Shown here piece by piece: positions 11,418-31,553 of a DNA stretch of 64,000 nt. The stretch spans positions 22,811,376 to 22,875,375 of the forward strand of contig NC_080717.1 in NCBI RefSeq assembly GCF_019097595.1, in the 5' to 3' direction. Origin of the DNA: Hemibagrus wyckioides. Its lineage: Eukaryota > Chordata > Actinopteri > Siluriformes > Bagridae. A program made the translations under genes and the position numbers. The notes beneath the pieces are model-generated. The model was not told where the DNA came from, searched no databases, and worked only from the letters and a program-made list of their open reading frames with translations. Positions within the stretch are counted from its first letter, which is position 1. Every line of letters begins with the position of its first letter.

Positions 11418-12665
11418 CACTATATTGCCAAAAGTATTCGCTCACCTGCCTTGACTCGCATATGAACTTAAGTGACATCCCATTCCTAATCCATAGGGTT
11501 CAATATGACGTTGGTCCACCCTTTGCAGCTATAACAGCTTCAACTCTTCTGGGAAGGCTGTCCACAAGGTTTAGGAGTGTGTTTATGGGAATTTTTGACC
11601 ATTCTTCCAGAAGCACATTTGTGAGGTCACACACTGATGTTGGACGAGAAGGCCTGGCTCTCAGTCTCCGCTCTAATTCATCCCAAAGGTGTTCTATCGG
11701 GTTGAGGTCAGGATTCTGTGCAGGCCAGTCAAGTTCATCCACACCAGACTCTGTCATCCATGTCTTTATGGACCTTGCTTTGTGCACTGGTGCACAGTCA
11801 TGTTGGAAGAGGAAGGGGCCAGCTCCAAACTGTTCCCACGAAGTTGGGAGCATGGAATTGTCCAAAATGTCTTGGTATGCTGAAGCATTCAGAGTTCCTT
11901 TCACTGGAACTAAGGGGCCAAGCCCAACTCCTGAAAAACAACCCCACACCATAATCCCCCCTCCACCAAACTTTACACTTGGCACAATGCAGTCAGACAA
12001 GTACCGTTCTCCTGGCAACCGCCAAACCCAGACTCGTCCATCAGATTGCCAGATGGAGAAGTGCGATTCGTCACTCCAGAGAACGCGTCTCCACTGCTCT
12101 AGAGTCCAGTGGCGGCGTGCTTTACACCACTGCATCCGACGCTTTGCATTGCACTTGGTGATGTATGGCTTGGATGCAGCTGCTCGGCCATGGAAACCCA
12201 TTCCATGAAGCTCTCTGCGCACTGTTCTTGAGCTAATCTGAAGGCCACATGAAGTTTGGAGGTCTGTAGCGATTGACTCTGCAGAAAGTTGGCGATCTCT
12301 TCGCACTATGTGCCTCAGCATCCGCTGACCCCGCTCCGTCAGTTTACGTGGCCTACCACTTCGTGGCTGAGTTGCTGTCGTTCCCAAACACTTCCACGTT
12401 CTTATAATACAGCTGACAGTTGACTGTGGAATATTTAGGAGCGAGGAAATTTCACGACTGGATTTGTTGCACAGGTGGCATCCTATCACAGTTCCACGCT
12501 GGAATTCACTGAGCTCCTGAGAGCGACCCATTCTTTCACAAATGTTTGTAAAAACAGTCTGCATGCCTAGGTGCTTGATTTTATACCCCTGTGGCCATGG
12601 AAGTGATTGGAACACCTGATTCTGATTATTTGGATGGGTGAGCGAATACTTTTGGCAATATAGTG
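11418..12665 (-). mobile_element. Complete Tc1-like transposon
   Basis: 1,248-bp element with perfect 29-bp terminal inverted repeats beginning CACTATATTGCCAAAAGTAT at both ends, flanked by a TA target duplication (11416-11417 and 12666-12667). It contains one uninterrupted transposase gene on the minus strand. Ends, target site and gene are all intact, which suggests recent insertion. An inverted-arm relative is at 46987-47628. Confidence 0.95.
11500..12531 (-). CDS. Tc1-family transposase, intact
   Basis: 343-residue cut-and-paste transposase, the usual length for Tc1 proteins. I start it at the methionine of [13 protein letters not shown], which begins the DNA-binding region; the frame stays open 28 codons further upstream toward the inverted repeat. 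The N-terminal part has two helix-turn-helix modules (around residues 10-55 and 70-120) with GRPRKL between them. The DDE domain has WSDESHFS (first Asp), [10 protein letters not shown] (second Asp) and [17 protein letters not shown] (Glu), with 34 residues between the second Asp and the Glu (DD34E). A glycine-rich GGGGIMVWG box is present. No stop or frameshift. Activity is inferred only from integrity. Confidence 0.93.
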   Translation of the reverse strand: MGRSQELSEFQRGTVIGCHLCNKSSREISSLLNIPQSTVSCIIRTWKCLGTTATQPRSGRPRKLTERGQRMLRHIVRRDRQLSAESIATDLQTSCGLQISSRTVRRELHGMGFHGRAAASKPYITKCNAKRRMQWCKARRHWTLEQWRRVLWSDESHFSIWQSDGRVWVWRLPGERYLSDCIVPSVKFGGGGIMVWGCFSGVGLGPLVPVKGTLNASAYQDILDNSMLPTSWEQFGAGPFLFQHDCAPVHKARSIKTWMTESGVDELDWPAQNPDLNPIEHLWDELERRLRARPSRPTSVCDLTNVLLEEWSKIPINTLLNLVDSLPRRVEAVIAAKGGPTSY

Positions 12666-12667
12666 TA

Positions 12668-13440
12668 TGTAACAGTAATACCTTCTTATATTAATGGGAA
12701 TAATATAAGACTCGATTCTATAAAATATCTGAAATATTTTAAATAATCAAGGGTTGTCGTCAAACCCTTGACCCTGGAGCAGTGAAGCTCTGCTGTGCCA
12801 ATACACTGATTTAATGTACATGAATACTCGATTTAATAATTTGATCATTGCTGTGTATGAAACAGAATGGAAGTAATAAATCTATATAAATATATATATA
12901 ATAAATATAAAAGAGTTACCGTTACCACCTAAAGTCGATTATTGTTGTATTAGAGCAGGTCCTGATTTTTTATTAATTTTTTCATTTCTCATTTCCTGTC
13001 AATTAATATTTTATTTATCAGTTTATCAATTTACAGATACATTTAATACAGCAGAGCATCCTGGAAACAAGGACCACATTATACACCAAGAAACCACATT
13101 ATACAAAGCTCTCTGATACTGGAGCTACTCCTTCAATGGGTGTTAAATCAGAGAAACCATCACTCCTATATAAATGATTAGATGTTTGTCCTCGAGAAAT
13201 TATGTGAGATTACGTGGATTGTCCGCCAAATCCTCGGGTAAGTCTCAAGCAAGTGACACGCCTTACATTCAGCATTATTGTTAGAACCACTGATATATAG
13301 ACTATAACATACCCATTCATTCATTCATTCATTCATTCACTCACTCACTCAGTGCTAACCACTAAGCCATGCCTATACATTTATTCCGACTGCTCAAGCC
13401 GTTATAGTGTAACCGGGAGAAGAAGAATATCCTCAGCACA
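12668..13440. other. No gene seen
   Basis: AT-rich; includes an ATTC tetranucleotide run at about 13314-13350. Confidence 0.4.
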
Positions 13441-13820
13441 GTGTATTCTCAGAAACTCTCCGAATCCTTGATGCTGCACGAGCTCCAAGTCTCAAACACT
13501 TTCCTTGTTTAGCTTTCGTTCTGCTCTTCAAAATAATGAACGTCTGTGCTGCATCAGTAAATCCTGGTGCTGAGCTGAGCCTGTCACTGGAGTGCAGATA
13601 CACACACTATAGCTGACAGCTGTCACTCACACCATCCCAGAGGGAGCCCGGGCACCTCACACTGCGTATCTGCGGCTGGCAGGTGGCGGCTGTCTCCGTC
13701 ATGGCAGGTGCTGACACTTTTAATGCCATGTGCCTTTGTGGAGATCTGAGCTGACACAATGCTTGCAGAGAGCATTCCTTTCAGCTGAACGCCTTTAATG
13801 GTGGAGAGGATAATAAAGTG
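13440..13820. other. Low-repeat block, candidate conserved noncoding element
   Basis: About 380 bp free of simple repeats and transposon sequence, of higher GC than its surroundings, with E-box (CAGGTG, CAGCTG) motifs. The short frames here show no protein family. Function not known. Confidence 0.3.
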
Positions 13821-14004
13821 CAAAGTGTAGACTACACACTATATTGCAGACGAATGACTGTCACACCTATATGCTGATGATTTTTCCACAAACTACTGCC
13901 ACAAAGATGGAATTTGTTTTTGTATGCTGTAGCATTACAGATTGAATTTACTGAGAGCACTCAGACCTGTTCCAGCATGATAATGCCTCTGTGCAAGCTC
14001 TGTG

Positions 14005-14200
14005 AAGTTAAGTTGTCTTTATTTGTCACATATACATTTCAGCACAGTGAATTTCTTTCTTTACATATCCCATCCTTGGGGGTTGGGGTCAGAGCACAGG
14101 GTCAGCCATGATGCAGCGCCCCAAGAGCAGGGTGGGTAGGGGACCCAGCACAGGGGCTTGACCCCTGAGCCTTAACCACTTGAGCTATAACAGGCCCCTG
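14005..14200. repeat. Dispersed repeat (GTCTTTATTTGTCACATATA type)
   Basis: A common otophysan repeat with CACAGTGAATTTCTTTCTTT and AGGGGCTTGACCCCTGAGCC. No open frame of interest. Confidence 0.45.
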
Positions 14201-14485
14201 ACCACTTGACTCCTGACCTCAACCTCACTGAACACCTTTTTGTGGATGGACTGGAACACTGACTGCACACCAGACCTTCTCACCTGATCTCACTAAAGAT
14301 CTTGCAGCTGAACGATCACAAATCCCCACACCCACGCTCCAAAATCTAGTGAAAAACCCTTTGCTGAAGAGCAAAGGGGATTCAATCTGGAGTATAATGC
14401 TCAACAAGCACATGTATGTAATGGACTGCTGTAACCTTCTGACCATATAGTATTAGCAGCATATCTTGCCTAATGTAAGCCCCTA

Positions 14486-14635
14486 AGTCAGTGAAGTGAT
14501 AGCTCCGTGGTTAATGTGTTGTGATTGGAAGGTTGTGAGTTTGAATCCCAGCACCATTTATACGCTCATCCATGCATAAACAAAATAAAAAATATAAGTC
14601 ACTCTGAATAAAGTGTCTTCCAAATGTCTTATAGC
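14486..14635 (+). repeat. tRNA-derived SINE
   Basis: Head GATAGCTCCGTGGTTAATGT with B box GAGTTTGAATCCC; tail AAGTCACTCTGAATAAAGTG. Same broad family as the 6.5-kb copy. Confidence 0.65.
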
Positions 14636-15208
14636 ATCTGCTGATCTAGTCCCTGTGTTTTCTTCCTCCTACAACAAACAGCAAAATCTAGTCATTCGAT
14701 ATCTTACTATTGTCAAGCAGTTTTGTATCGTATATGTCTTCTAGTTATTTGTCTACATCATTTGTCTATAAAATAATCTTGTACTCTCCAACTGTATATG
14801 CTTTAGTTTTCCAAAAAACAACAGAAGTCAGATCCTGATCAATTTAACAAAGAGCTTATGGGAGAAACCTAGCATAGAGGTAAAAACAGCTTAATGGTAC
14901 GAAAGCCATCACAGACTTCGCATGTCTCTTGTGGGTATTGTAACAGTCTGCAACAGTTAGTAATATTCTTCCAGTATGACGAAATTATGTCTAAAACGAA
15001 CCGATAAAAGGCTTGCGACTCGTTCTAGATGTGTCTGATGCTTTTCAAGTAAGAATTGTCTCTGGTATCGTATTCATATTTAGAATAACTTTAGTATTTT
15101 CTAACTGGAAACCACGTACTTGTTAGATTTTAGGAGAAATGTTGGTTGTCATGGAAACTGACAAGTGAAATCACATTAGTAATTAAAAAATATTTATAGT
15201 ATAATATA

Positions 15209-15479
15209 CACCGATCAAGCATAACATTATGAGCACTGAGAGGTGACGTGAATGAGACTGATTATCTCCTCATCATGGCACCTGTTAGTGGGTGGGATAT
15301 ATTAGGCAGCATGTGAACATTTTGTCCTCAAAGTTGATGTGTTAGAAGCAGGAAAAATGGGCAAGAGTAAGGATTTGAGCGAGTTTGATGAAGGGCCAAA
15401 GTGTGATGGCTAGACGACTGGATCAGAGCATCTCCAAAACTGCAGCTCTTGTGGGGTGTTCCCGGTCTGCAGTGGTCAG
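15209..15479 (+). mobile_element. Short Tc1-derived element, copy 2 (truncated)
   Basis: Starts CACCGATCAAGCATAAC after TA and follows the same family through the helix-turn-helix segment ([18 protein letters not shown]), then diverges near 15479. The distal end is missing. It lies about 50 bp left of the IS630-like element. Confidence 0.8.
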
Positions 15480-15530
15480 TCATGCCTCTGCACTGTGCTG
15501 TTGTGTATTGCATGCTGTAGCACCTCTACT

Positions 15531-17767
15531 TACAGTTTTTTTTTTTTTTTTTACAATTGCTTAAGCACAAGGCTCATTTTGTCAAAACCCAGAACACCTC
15601 AGTTCTTTTGCAAGATGAAACACTTCGTTCAAAACTTTACATTAATTTACAAAAACCCAACTTTGACACCATATGGAACACACATGGTTCATACATTCTG
15701 ATTCTGATTGATTCATTTACACACTGCTGCGCTCAATCTTAAACACTTGTAACTTTTATACTTTTCTAATGATATAGTCTGGGTTAGATTTTTCTGTTAG
15801 TGTAAAATACATGAATATTGGGGAAAAAAAAAAAAAACCCACGACACCAGTACTGTACATTGACGAAAATATTTATCTCACCGCATTGTAAAACCATTCA
15901 ATACATTCGTGCTTCTTCCAAAGGTTGCATTTCAAATCAGAACATATTCGAAATACAAACAAAAACATGTGGAGACAAAAGCATAAGTATAAAGTTTAAA
16001 AAAAGAAAAAACAACCTAAGCCTCTCTTGGCCTAGCTGGATCTGGCCATAGCACTTCATCCACATCACAGGCCATGTCCTCTCTCGCAAGACAGCGAGGG
16101 AAGAATCTTCTTGAATGGCGAATCCATCCTGCATCAATTAGGTCACAGGCCTCCTCCATGGCTTGAATGAGGGGTATCCTGACATAGGGCTGGAGATCGT
16201 AAACCTTCCACGGCCATGCCGAAAAAAAACTCTTCAGTGGGGTTGAGGAAGGGAGAGTATGGTGGGAGGTATTGGAGTGAAAATTGTGGATGGTCATGAA
16301 ACCAGTTTTGGACAAGAGCAGATCAGTGGAAAGATACATTGTCCCAGATGACAATGTATCTCATCTGCTTGGCATCCATTTGTTGTTCTGCTCTGACAAT
16401 GTTGTGAAGTCTGTCTAAAAACGTGATAACGTGGGCCGTCTTGTAAGGACCTAACTTGGCATGGCGGTGTAGGATCCCATTCTGTGTGATTGCAGTGCAC
16501 ATTGTGATGTTGCCTCCACGTTGGCCCGGGACATTCAAAATAGCTCTATGGCCAGTGATGTTTCTCCCTCTTCTTCTTACTTTAGTCAGGTTGAACCCAG
16601 CCTCATCTATGAAAATAAATTCATGTGAGATTGGATCACCATCAATTAGCAGAACTCTCTGGAGAAAAAAAAAAAAAGAAAAGAAAAAAAACATGTAAGA
16701 AGGTTTTGTGTGCAGTGGACAGTACTGAAGTGGACATTACTTACCTCCACATATTCATGCCGTAGGTCTTTTACTCTTTCAGAATTTCTTTCAAATGTTG
16801 TTTCATCTGGATGTGATGCTTTTTAAGGATTCGCGCCAGTGTTGTTAGAGAGACCTGATGGACATTATTGAAAACTGTGTGGTCATTCAGGATGTTTGTC
16901 TGAAGACATATCGCATTATTGGCCAAAACTATGTTTATAATAGCTCTCTCTTGTTCCTCTGTGAATATGGGGCCCCTTCCTCCTCTATGTTCTCGACCCT
17001 CAATCCTATGTAGATCAATCAAAATACATGTTACAGTAAATGTCACAAGACATTGTCTCAAACATGGAACACAGTGAATGGTACCAAATAGTACTGATGG
17101 AGGTCATGTAGTAGGCTATATTGTGCTGTAGACAGCAGAGAAAAGTTGTTTTTATACCTGTGGTCTCGTCAAAATGTCCGAATTACTGAAGCAACGGTTG
17201 CTGAGGTTGGGCTGAACTCTCTGGCCAGCCTCTCTCAATATCAACCCATGGTCAACCAAGATTGCTCGAATCGCATCTGATAAATTTGGTCCCTGCCTTC
17301 TTTGTCCACGTCCTCCAGGTCTACCTCTTCCTCTCCCTCTTCCTCTCTCTACCCCCCTTCCTCCATGGACTGCCCCTCTCATCCTAACTCTTTCTCTTCC
17401 TGCGACATTGCCTTCCATTTTTGTTGAAGACAGGTAAACTCACCTGTTGCCTTTTCATAGTGCTTACACCTGATCGCTGAGTTTATAGTTAAGCACCTTA
17501 AGTGTCTGCACATGTGACGGCCTTTGGTTTGGTTTAAAGGGGTGGTATTTTGGAAAACAGTGTCTTGAAATGGCAAAGAAGTGACATTATGTAAGATTTC
17601 TGTGTCTAATGTAGAGAAGTGTGTGGAGTGTTTTGCAAAAAGTGTGAGGCTGAGAATGTGCTCATAGTTGTGCAGATCTGGGCTGAGGTTTTGCTCCTTG
17701 AGTATAAGGTTTTAGTAACTGTGTGTTATTTGCAATTTTAGTGCGTAAGCAATCATAAAAAACTGTA
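15531..17767 (-). mobile_element. Decayed IS630/Tc1-mariner-type transposon with TACAGTTTTTT ends
   Basis: About 2.24 kb. The left end reads TACAGT, a long T run, then ATTGCTTAAGCAC; the right end on the other strand reads TACAGTTTTTTATGATTGCTTACGCAC in parts, giving imperfect inverted repeats ending in TA. It contains one broken transposase gene on the minus strand (16016-17418). Outside the gene, 15570-16015 and 17420-17740 hold no recognised feature. Confidence 0.8.
16016..17418 (-). pseudogene. IS630-like DDE transposase pseudogene with two introns
   Basis: Three exon-like blocks: 17158-17418 (basic Arg/Gly-rich N terminus, MEGNVAGRERVRMRG), 16745-17005 (IEGREHRGGRGPIFTEEQER) and 16016-16658 (RVLLIDGDP to the end). 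Splice signals are CACAG|GTATAA to ACATAG|GATTG, and GTGGAG|GTAAGT to CTCCAG|AGAGTT with a long pyrimidine tract; both joins preserve the expected frame. Catalytic motifs are FIDEAGFNL, VIWDNVSFH and LNPTEEFF, with 35 residues between the second Asp and first Glu. It is disabled by a frameshift and a stop late in exon 1, a frameshift near 16790, a TGA replacing one codon just after VSFH, and an extra T in the run at 16221-16228. Conceptual length is about 388 residues. Confidence 0.82.
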
Positions 17768-18229
17768 TTATCTATTCATTGTGTTTTGCCATTTTTATGT
17801 AACTGTAACTGTTTCATTGGCATCAGCTTGGGATGCTACCAGCAGAATTCTGTTATGGCTAAAAGAATGACAATTTTATGACAAAATGACAAAAGACTCT
17901 TTGAATCTAATGAGAATATAATGATGTTCAGTCCGGTCTTGTCGACTCTCCATGAAGTTACTCTAGAACTTCAATTGGTAGTAGCTTCTTAAACTAATTT
18001 AATTTGAGGCGCCGTCATTGTTAGTGCCATCCTGCCCTACCCGGTATCTACACTTATAAGATATCCTCATCTGATTGTTTGTGCCTAATTGCTTGTTAAT
18101 AATTATCACATTGGGGATTGTAAAAAGAAAGTATTACAGCTAATAAAATTGTATACAATATATAAAACTATTTCTAAACTTCACTTGTAACCCATTATCA
18201 TAAGTGACATTTTATGGCATGATTTCAGC

Positions 18230-18599
18230 TGCTGTTGAGGTGAAACTGAGGTAAAAGCAGCTTGCAGTTCGCTCCCTCCATCACCCTCGGAGTAAATAAC
18301 TTCAACATCGCCATCAGCAGAGTCACGGCTCTCGTGCAAGCGGTCCTGTCAGGCAGCAAAAAACCTTCAGCTTCGTGACAGTGTCTCAATTTCTCCATCA
18401 GCTGTAATTATTCGAGCTTATAGTGTCACCTCAAGGTCCATTGTAATGATGCTGTGTTCGACTGCCAAGAGAATAAACTCAAAGCTGCTGCTCGGAGCGC
18501 GGCCCGTTCGAATTAAAGTCTTTAACAAAATCATTTCCGTCATTTATTGTACGAGGCGACACCTTTTTATATTCATCTGCATCGGAGATGAATATTGAG

Positions 18600-18600
<1 letters not shown>
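18230..18600. other. Low-repeat block, candidate conserved noncoding element
   Basis: About 370 bp of complex sequence with CAGCTGTAATTATTCGAGC (E-box next to a homeodomain TAATTA core) and CCTCAAGGTCCATTGTAATG (AAGGTC nuclear-receptor half site). No open frame of note. Confidence 0.3.
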
Positions 18601-22700
<4,100 letters not shown>

Positions 22701-22727
22701 TGCAGAAGATCAGTAGCATATCGGCTG

Positions 22728-23404
22728 ATCCAGTATGATGATCCAGTATGATGATCCAGTATGATAATCCAGTATGATAATCCAGTATGATGGTCCAGTA
22801 TGATGGTCCAGTATGATGATCCAGTATGATGGTCCAGTATGATGGTCCAGTATGATGGTCCAGTATGATGGTCCAGTATGATGGTCCAGTATGATGATCC
22901 AGTATGATAGTCCACTATGATGATCCAGTATGATAGTCCAGTATGATGGTCCAGTATGATGATCCAGTATGATAGTCCACTATGATGATCCAGTATGATA
23001 GTCCACTATGATGATCCAGTATGATAGTCCAGTATGATGGTCCAGTATGATGGTCCAGTATGATGGTCCAGTATGATAGTCCACTATGATGATCCAGTAT
23101 GATGATCCAGTATGATAGTCCAGTATGATGGTCCAGTATGATGGTCCAGTATGATGATCCAGTATGATAGTCCACTATGATGATCCAGTATGATAGTCCA
23201 GTATGATAGTCCACTATGATGATCCAGTATGATGATCCAGTATGATGGTCCAGTATGATGATCCAGAATAATGGTCCAGTATGATAGTCCACTATGATGA
23301 TCCAGTATGATGATCCAGTATGATGGTCCAGTATGATGATCCAGAATAATGGTCCAGTATGATAGTCCACTATGATGATCCAGTATGATGATCCAGTATG
23401 ATGG
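22728..23404. repeat. 13-bp minisatellite
   Basis: About 52 units of GATCCAGTATGAT with variants GGTCCAGTATGAT, AGTCCACTATGAT and GATCCAGAATAAT. It is open in several minus-strand frames, giving false His/Tyr/Trp-rich proteins. It lies 1.3 kb beyond the 3' end of adal. Confidence 0.95.
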
Positions 23405-23494
23405 CAGATCCCCATCATGGAGATGTCAGAGTGAGTGTTTTCCTTGATTTTACAAACCCACACTGAGTCAGAGAGGGGCTTTTATTGAGCTGAT

Positions 23495-23518
23495 TGAAAG
23501 CAAGAAAGCAAGAAAGTG

Positions 23519-23549
<31 letters not shown>

Positions 23550-23600
23550 AAAAGGTGCGAGGAAGGAAGGAAGGAAGGAAGGAAGGAAGGAAGGAAGGAA

Positions 23601-23660
<60 letters not shown>

Positions 23661-23744
23661 AAAAGGTGCGAGGAAGGAAAGAAGGAAGGAAGGAAGGAAG
23701 GAAGGAAGGAAGGAAGGAAGGAAGGAAAAGAAAGAAAAAGAGAG

Positions 23745-23782
<38 letters not shown>

Positions 23783-23995
23783 GAAGGAAGGAAGGAAGGA
23801 AGGAAGGAAGGAAGGAAGGAAGGAAGGAAAAGAAAGAAAAAGAGAAAGAAAGAAAGAAAGAAAGAAAGAAAAAGAAAGGAAGGAAGGAAGGAAGGAAGGA
23901 AGGAAGGAAGGAAGGAAAGAAAGAAAGAAAGAGGTGCAAGGAAGGAAGGAAGGAAGGAATAAATAACAGAAAGAAAGAAAGAAAGAAAGAGAAGA
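23495..23995. repeat. Polypurine array (GAAA)n/(GGAA)n
   Basis: About 500 bp with a pure purine plus strand: alternating GAAA and GGAA blocks, spaced by a recurring AAAAGGTGCGAGG. Lys/Arg/Glu and Phe/Ser/Leu frames are artefacts. Confidence 0.95.
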
Positions 23996-23999
23996 TTCA

Positions 24000-24765
24000 G
24001 AGCATGCTGAAATTGGGATCAGGTTATTGGTGAACTGATGCAGCACTCTGCTCTGATCATAACAAAAATCTTTCTAGTTGTGTTTCTGCCCCCTGCTGGT
24101 AATCTCATAAAAACACACCAACCACCAGATGCAGACATTAAGAGCAGCGTTATTTAATAAAAAATCAGCTGAAACACTACAGACACACTCAGTGTTTAAG
24201 TCCTAACTGAGTGAGGTTAGCTCAAACATGGCTGTCCTCCTTATTCAAGTCTCACAGGCTACTAGATTGTAATTTAATCTAAAAACACTTTAGCGGCTGC
24301 ACAAAGCTGAGATGCTTCATTAACACTCACTTCACCGTCTGTCTTTTGGAGGTAATTACACAGCTATGTATGTATGTGTGTGTGTGTGTCTGTGTGAGAC
24401 AGAAACAGCAGCTGGCTAAACAACACATTGTCAAAATTGTCAGTATAAAATGGGAATATTTTCTGTGGAGAACATTTGAAAATCAGGCTTGATACAAATG
24501 CATGAAAACATAGGCAAGCCTAGCCCTGAAACAATTTATAGATAAAACTGCTTGTTTTTATGAATTTAAAACAACCGTGGAAGTCAGAGATAAGGGTGTG
24601 TTAGGGAATATATATTAGCGAACACAGTACTAGACACTTTAAATGTGTTGAACAAGTTAAAACAGCTAAATTCAAGTATGTCCAGTACTTCGAACACATG
24701 GTATTACCCCTATAACACAAAACGGACATACAGTACAGCAAAGAGATGAAGGAGCATCATCCTCA
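24000..24765. other. adal 3' flank
   Basis: Probably includes the adal 3' UTR, but no single polyadenylation signal stands out. A CTGCCCCCTGCTGG motif is at 24086-24099 and a GT run near 24374-24398. Confidence 0.4.
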
Positions 24766-31046
<6,281 letters not shown>

Positions 31047-31088
31047 TAATACTTTTATTTATTTTTAAAAGATATATTTTAGGGAACT

Positions 31089-31129
<41 letters not shown>

Positions 31130-31553
31130 CAATTTTGTGAACAAATAATAAGGTCTGCTTTCCTAGTTGCTCGACAAAGTGCAACACTAATATTGCACCG
31201 AAAAAACACACAAGCGGGCGCAGTTAGTTCCGGCCTTTATTTGCGCTAGCAGTCTGCTGCAATGATGATACACAAACACAATAATATACTTTATTATTAT
31301 CAACAAGAACAACAACTACATATGTGAATACTTATTCATAATATACAAATCATATTTATGTATATATAATATAAATAATATAACAATTATACAAAAATGT
31401 AACTAACATACTAAAGCTCATTTATCAACAATGTGTATTTGCATAGGCTAAGTGTAAGGAATGTGGTGTTTATGCTTAAATAAGTGATTATTATTAGGAG
31501 AGCTAATATAAATATATCAGATTAGCTAGTTTTACTGTGTGTAAGAGCCTCGA
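31047..31553 (-). other. cplx3-adal intergenic stretch (3' UTR of one, promoter of the next)
   Basis: 507 bp between the cplx3 stop and the adal start codon, both genes reading leftward. It must contain the cplx3 3' UTR end and the adal 5' UTR and promoter unless the transcripts overlap. An AATAAA-type signal on the minus strand occurs at 31236-31241; other A/T-rich candidates exist near 31288 and 31340. An AT dinucleotide run lies at about 31092-31124. No clear TATA box or CpG island was seen. Confidence 0.5.

Noticed and set aside
11384..12208. 274-codon plus-strand frame over the Tc1 element
   Set aside because: Antisense shadow of the intact transposase gene.
22728..23404. CRISPR-like array
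   Set aside because: Units are 13 bp, contiguous and without unique spacers; the organism is a vertebrate.
23468..24046. Lys/Arg/Glu- and Phe/Ser/Leu-repeat frames up to 192 codons
   Set aside because: Produced by the polypurine array.
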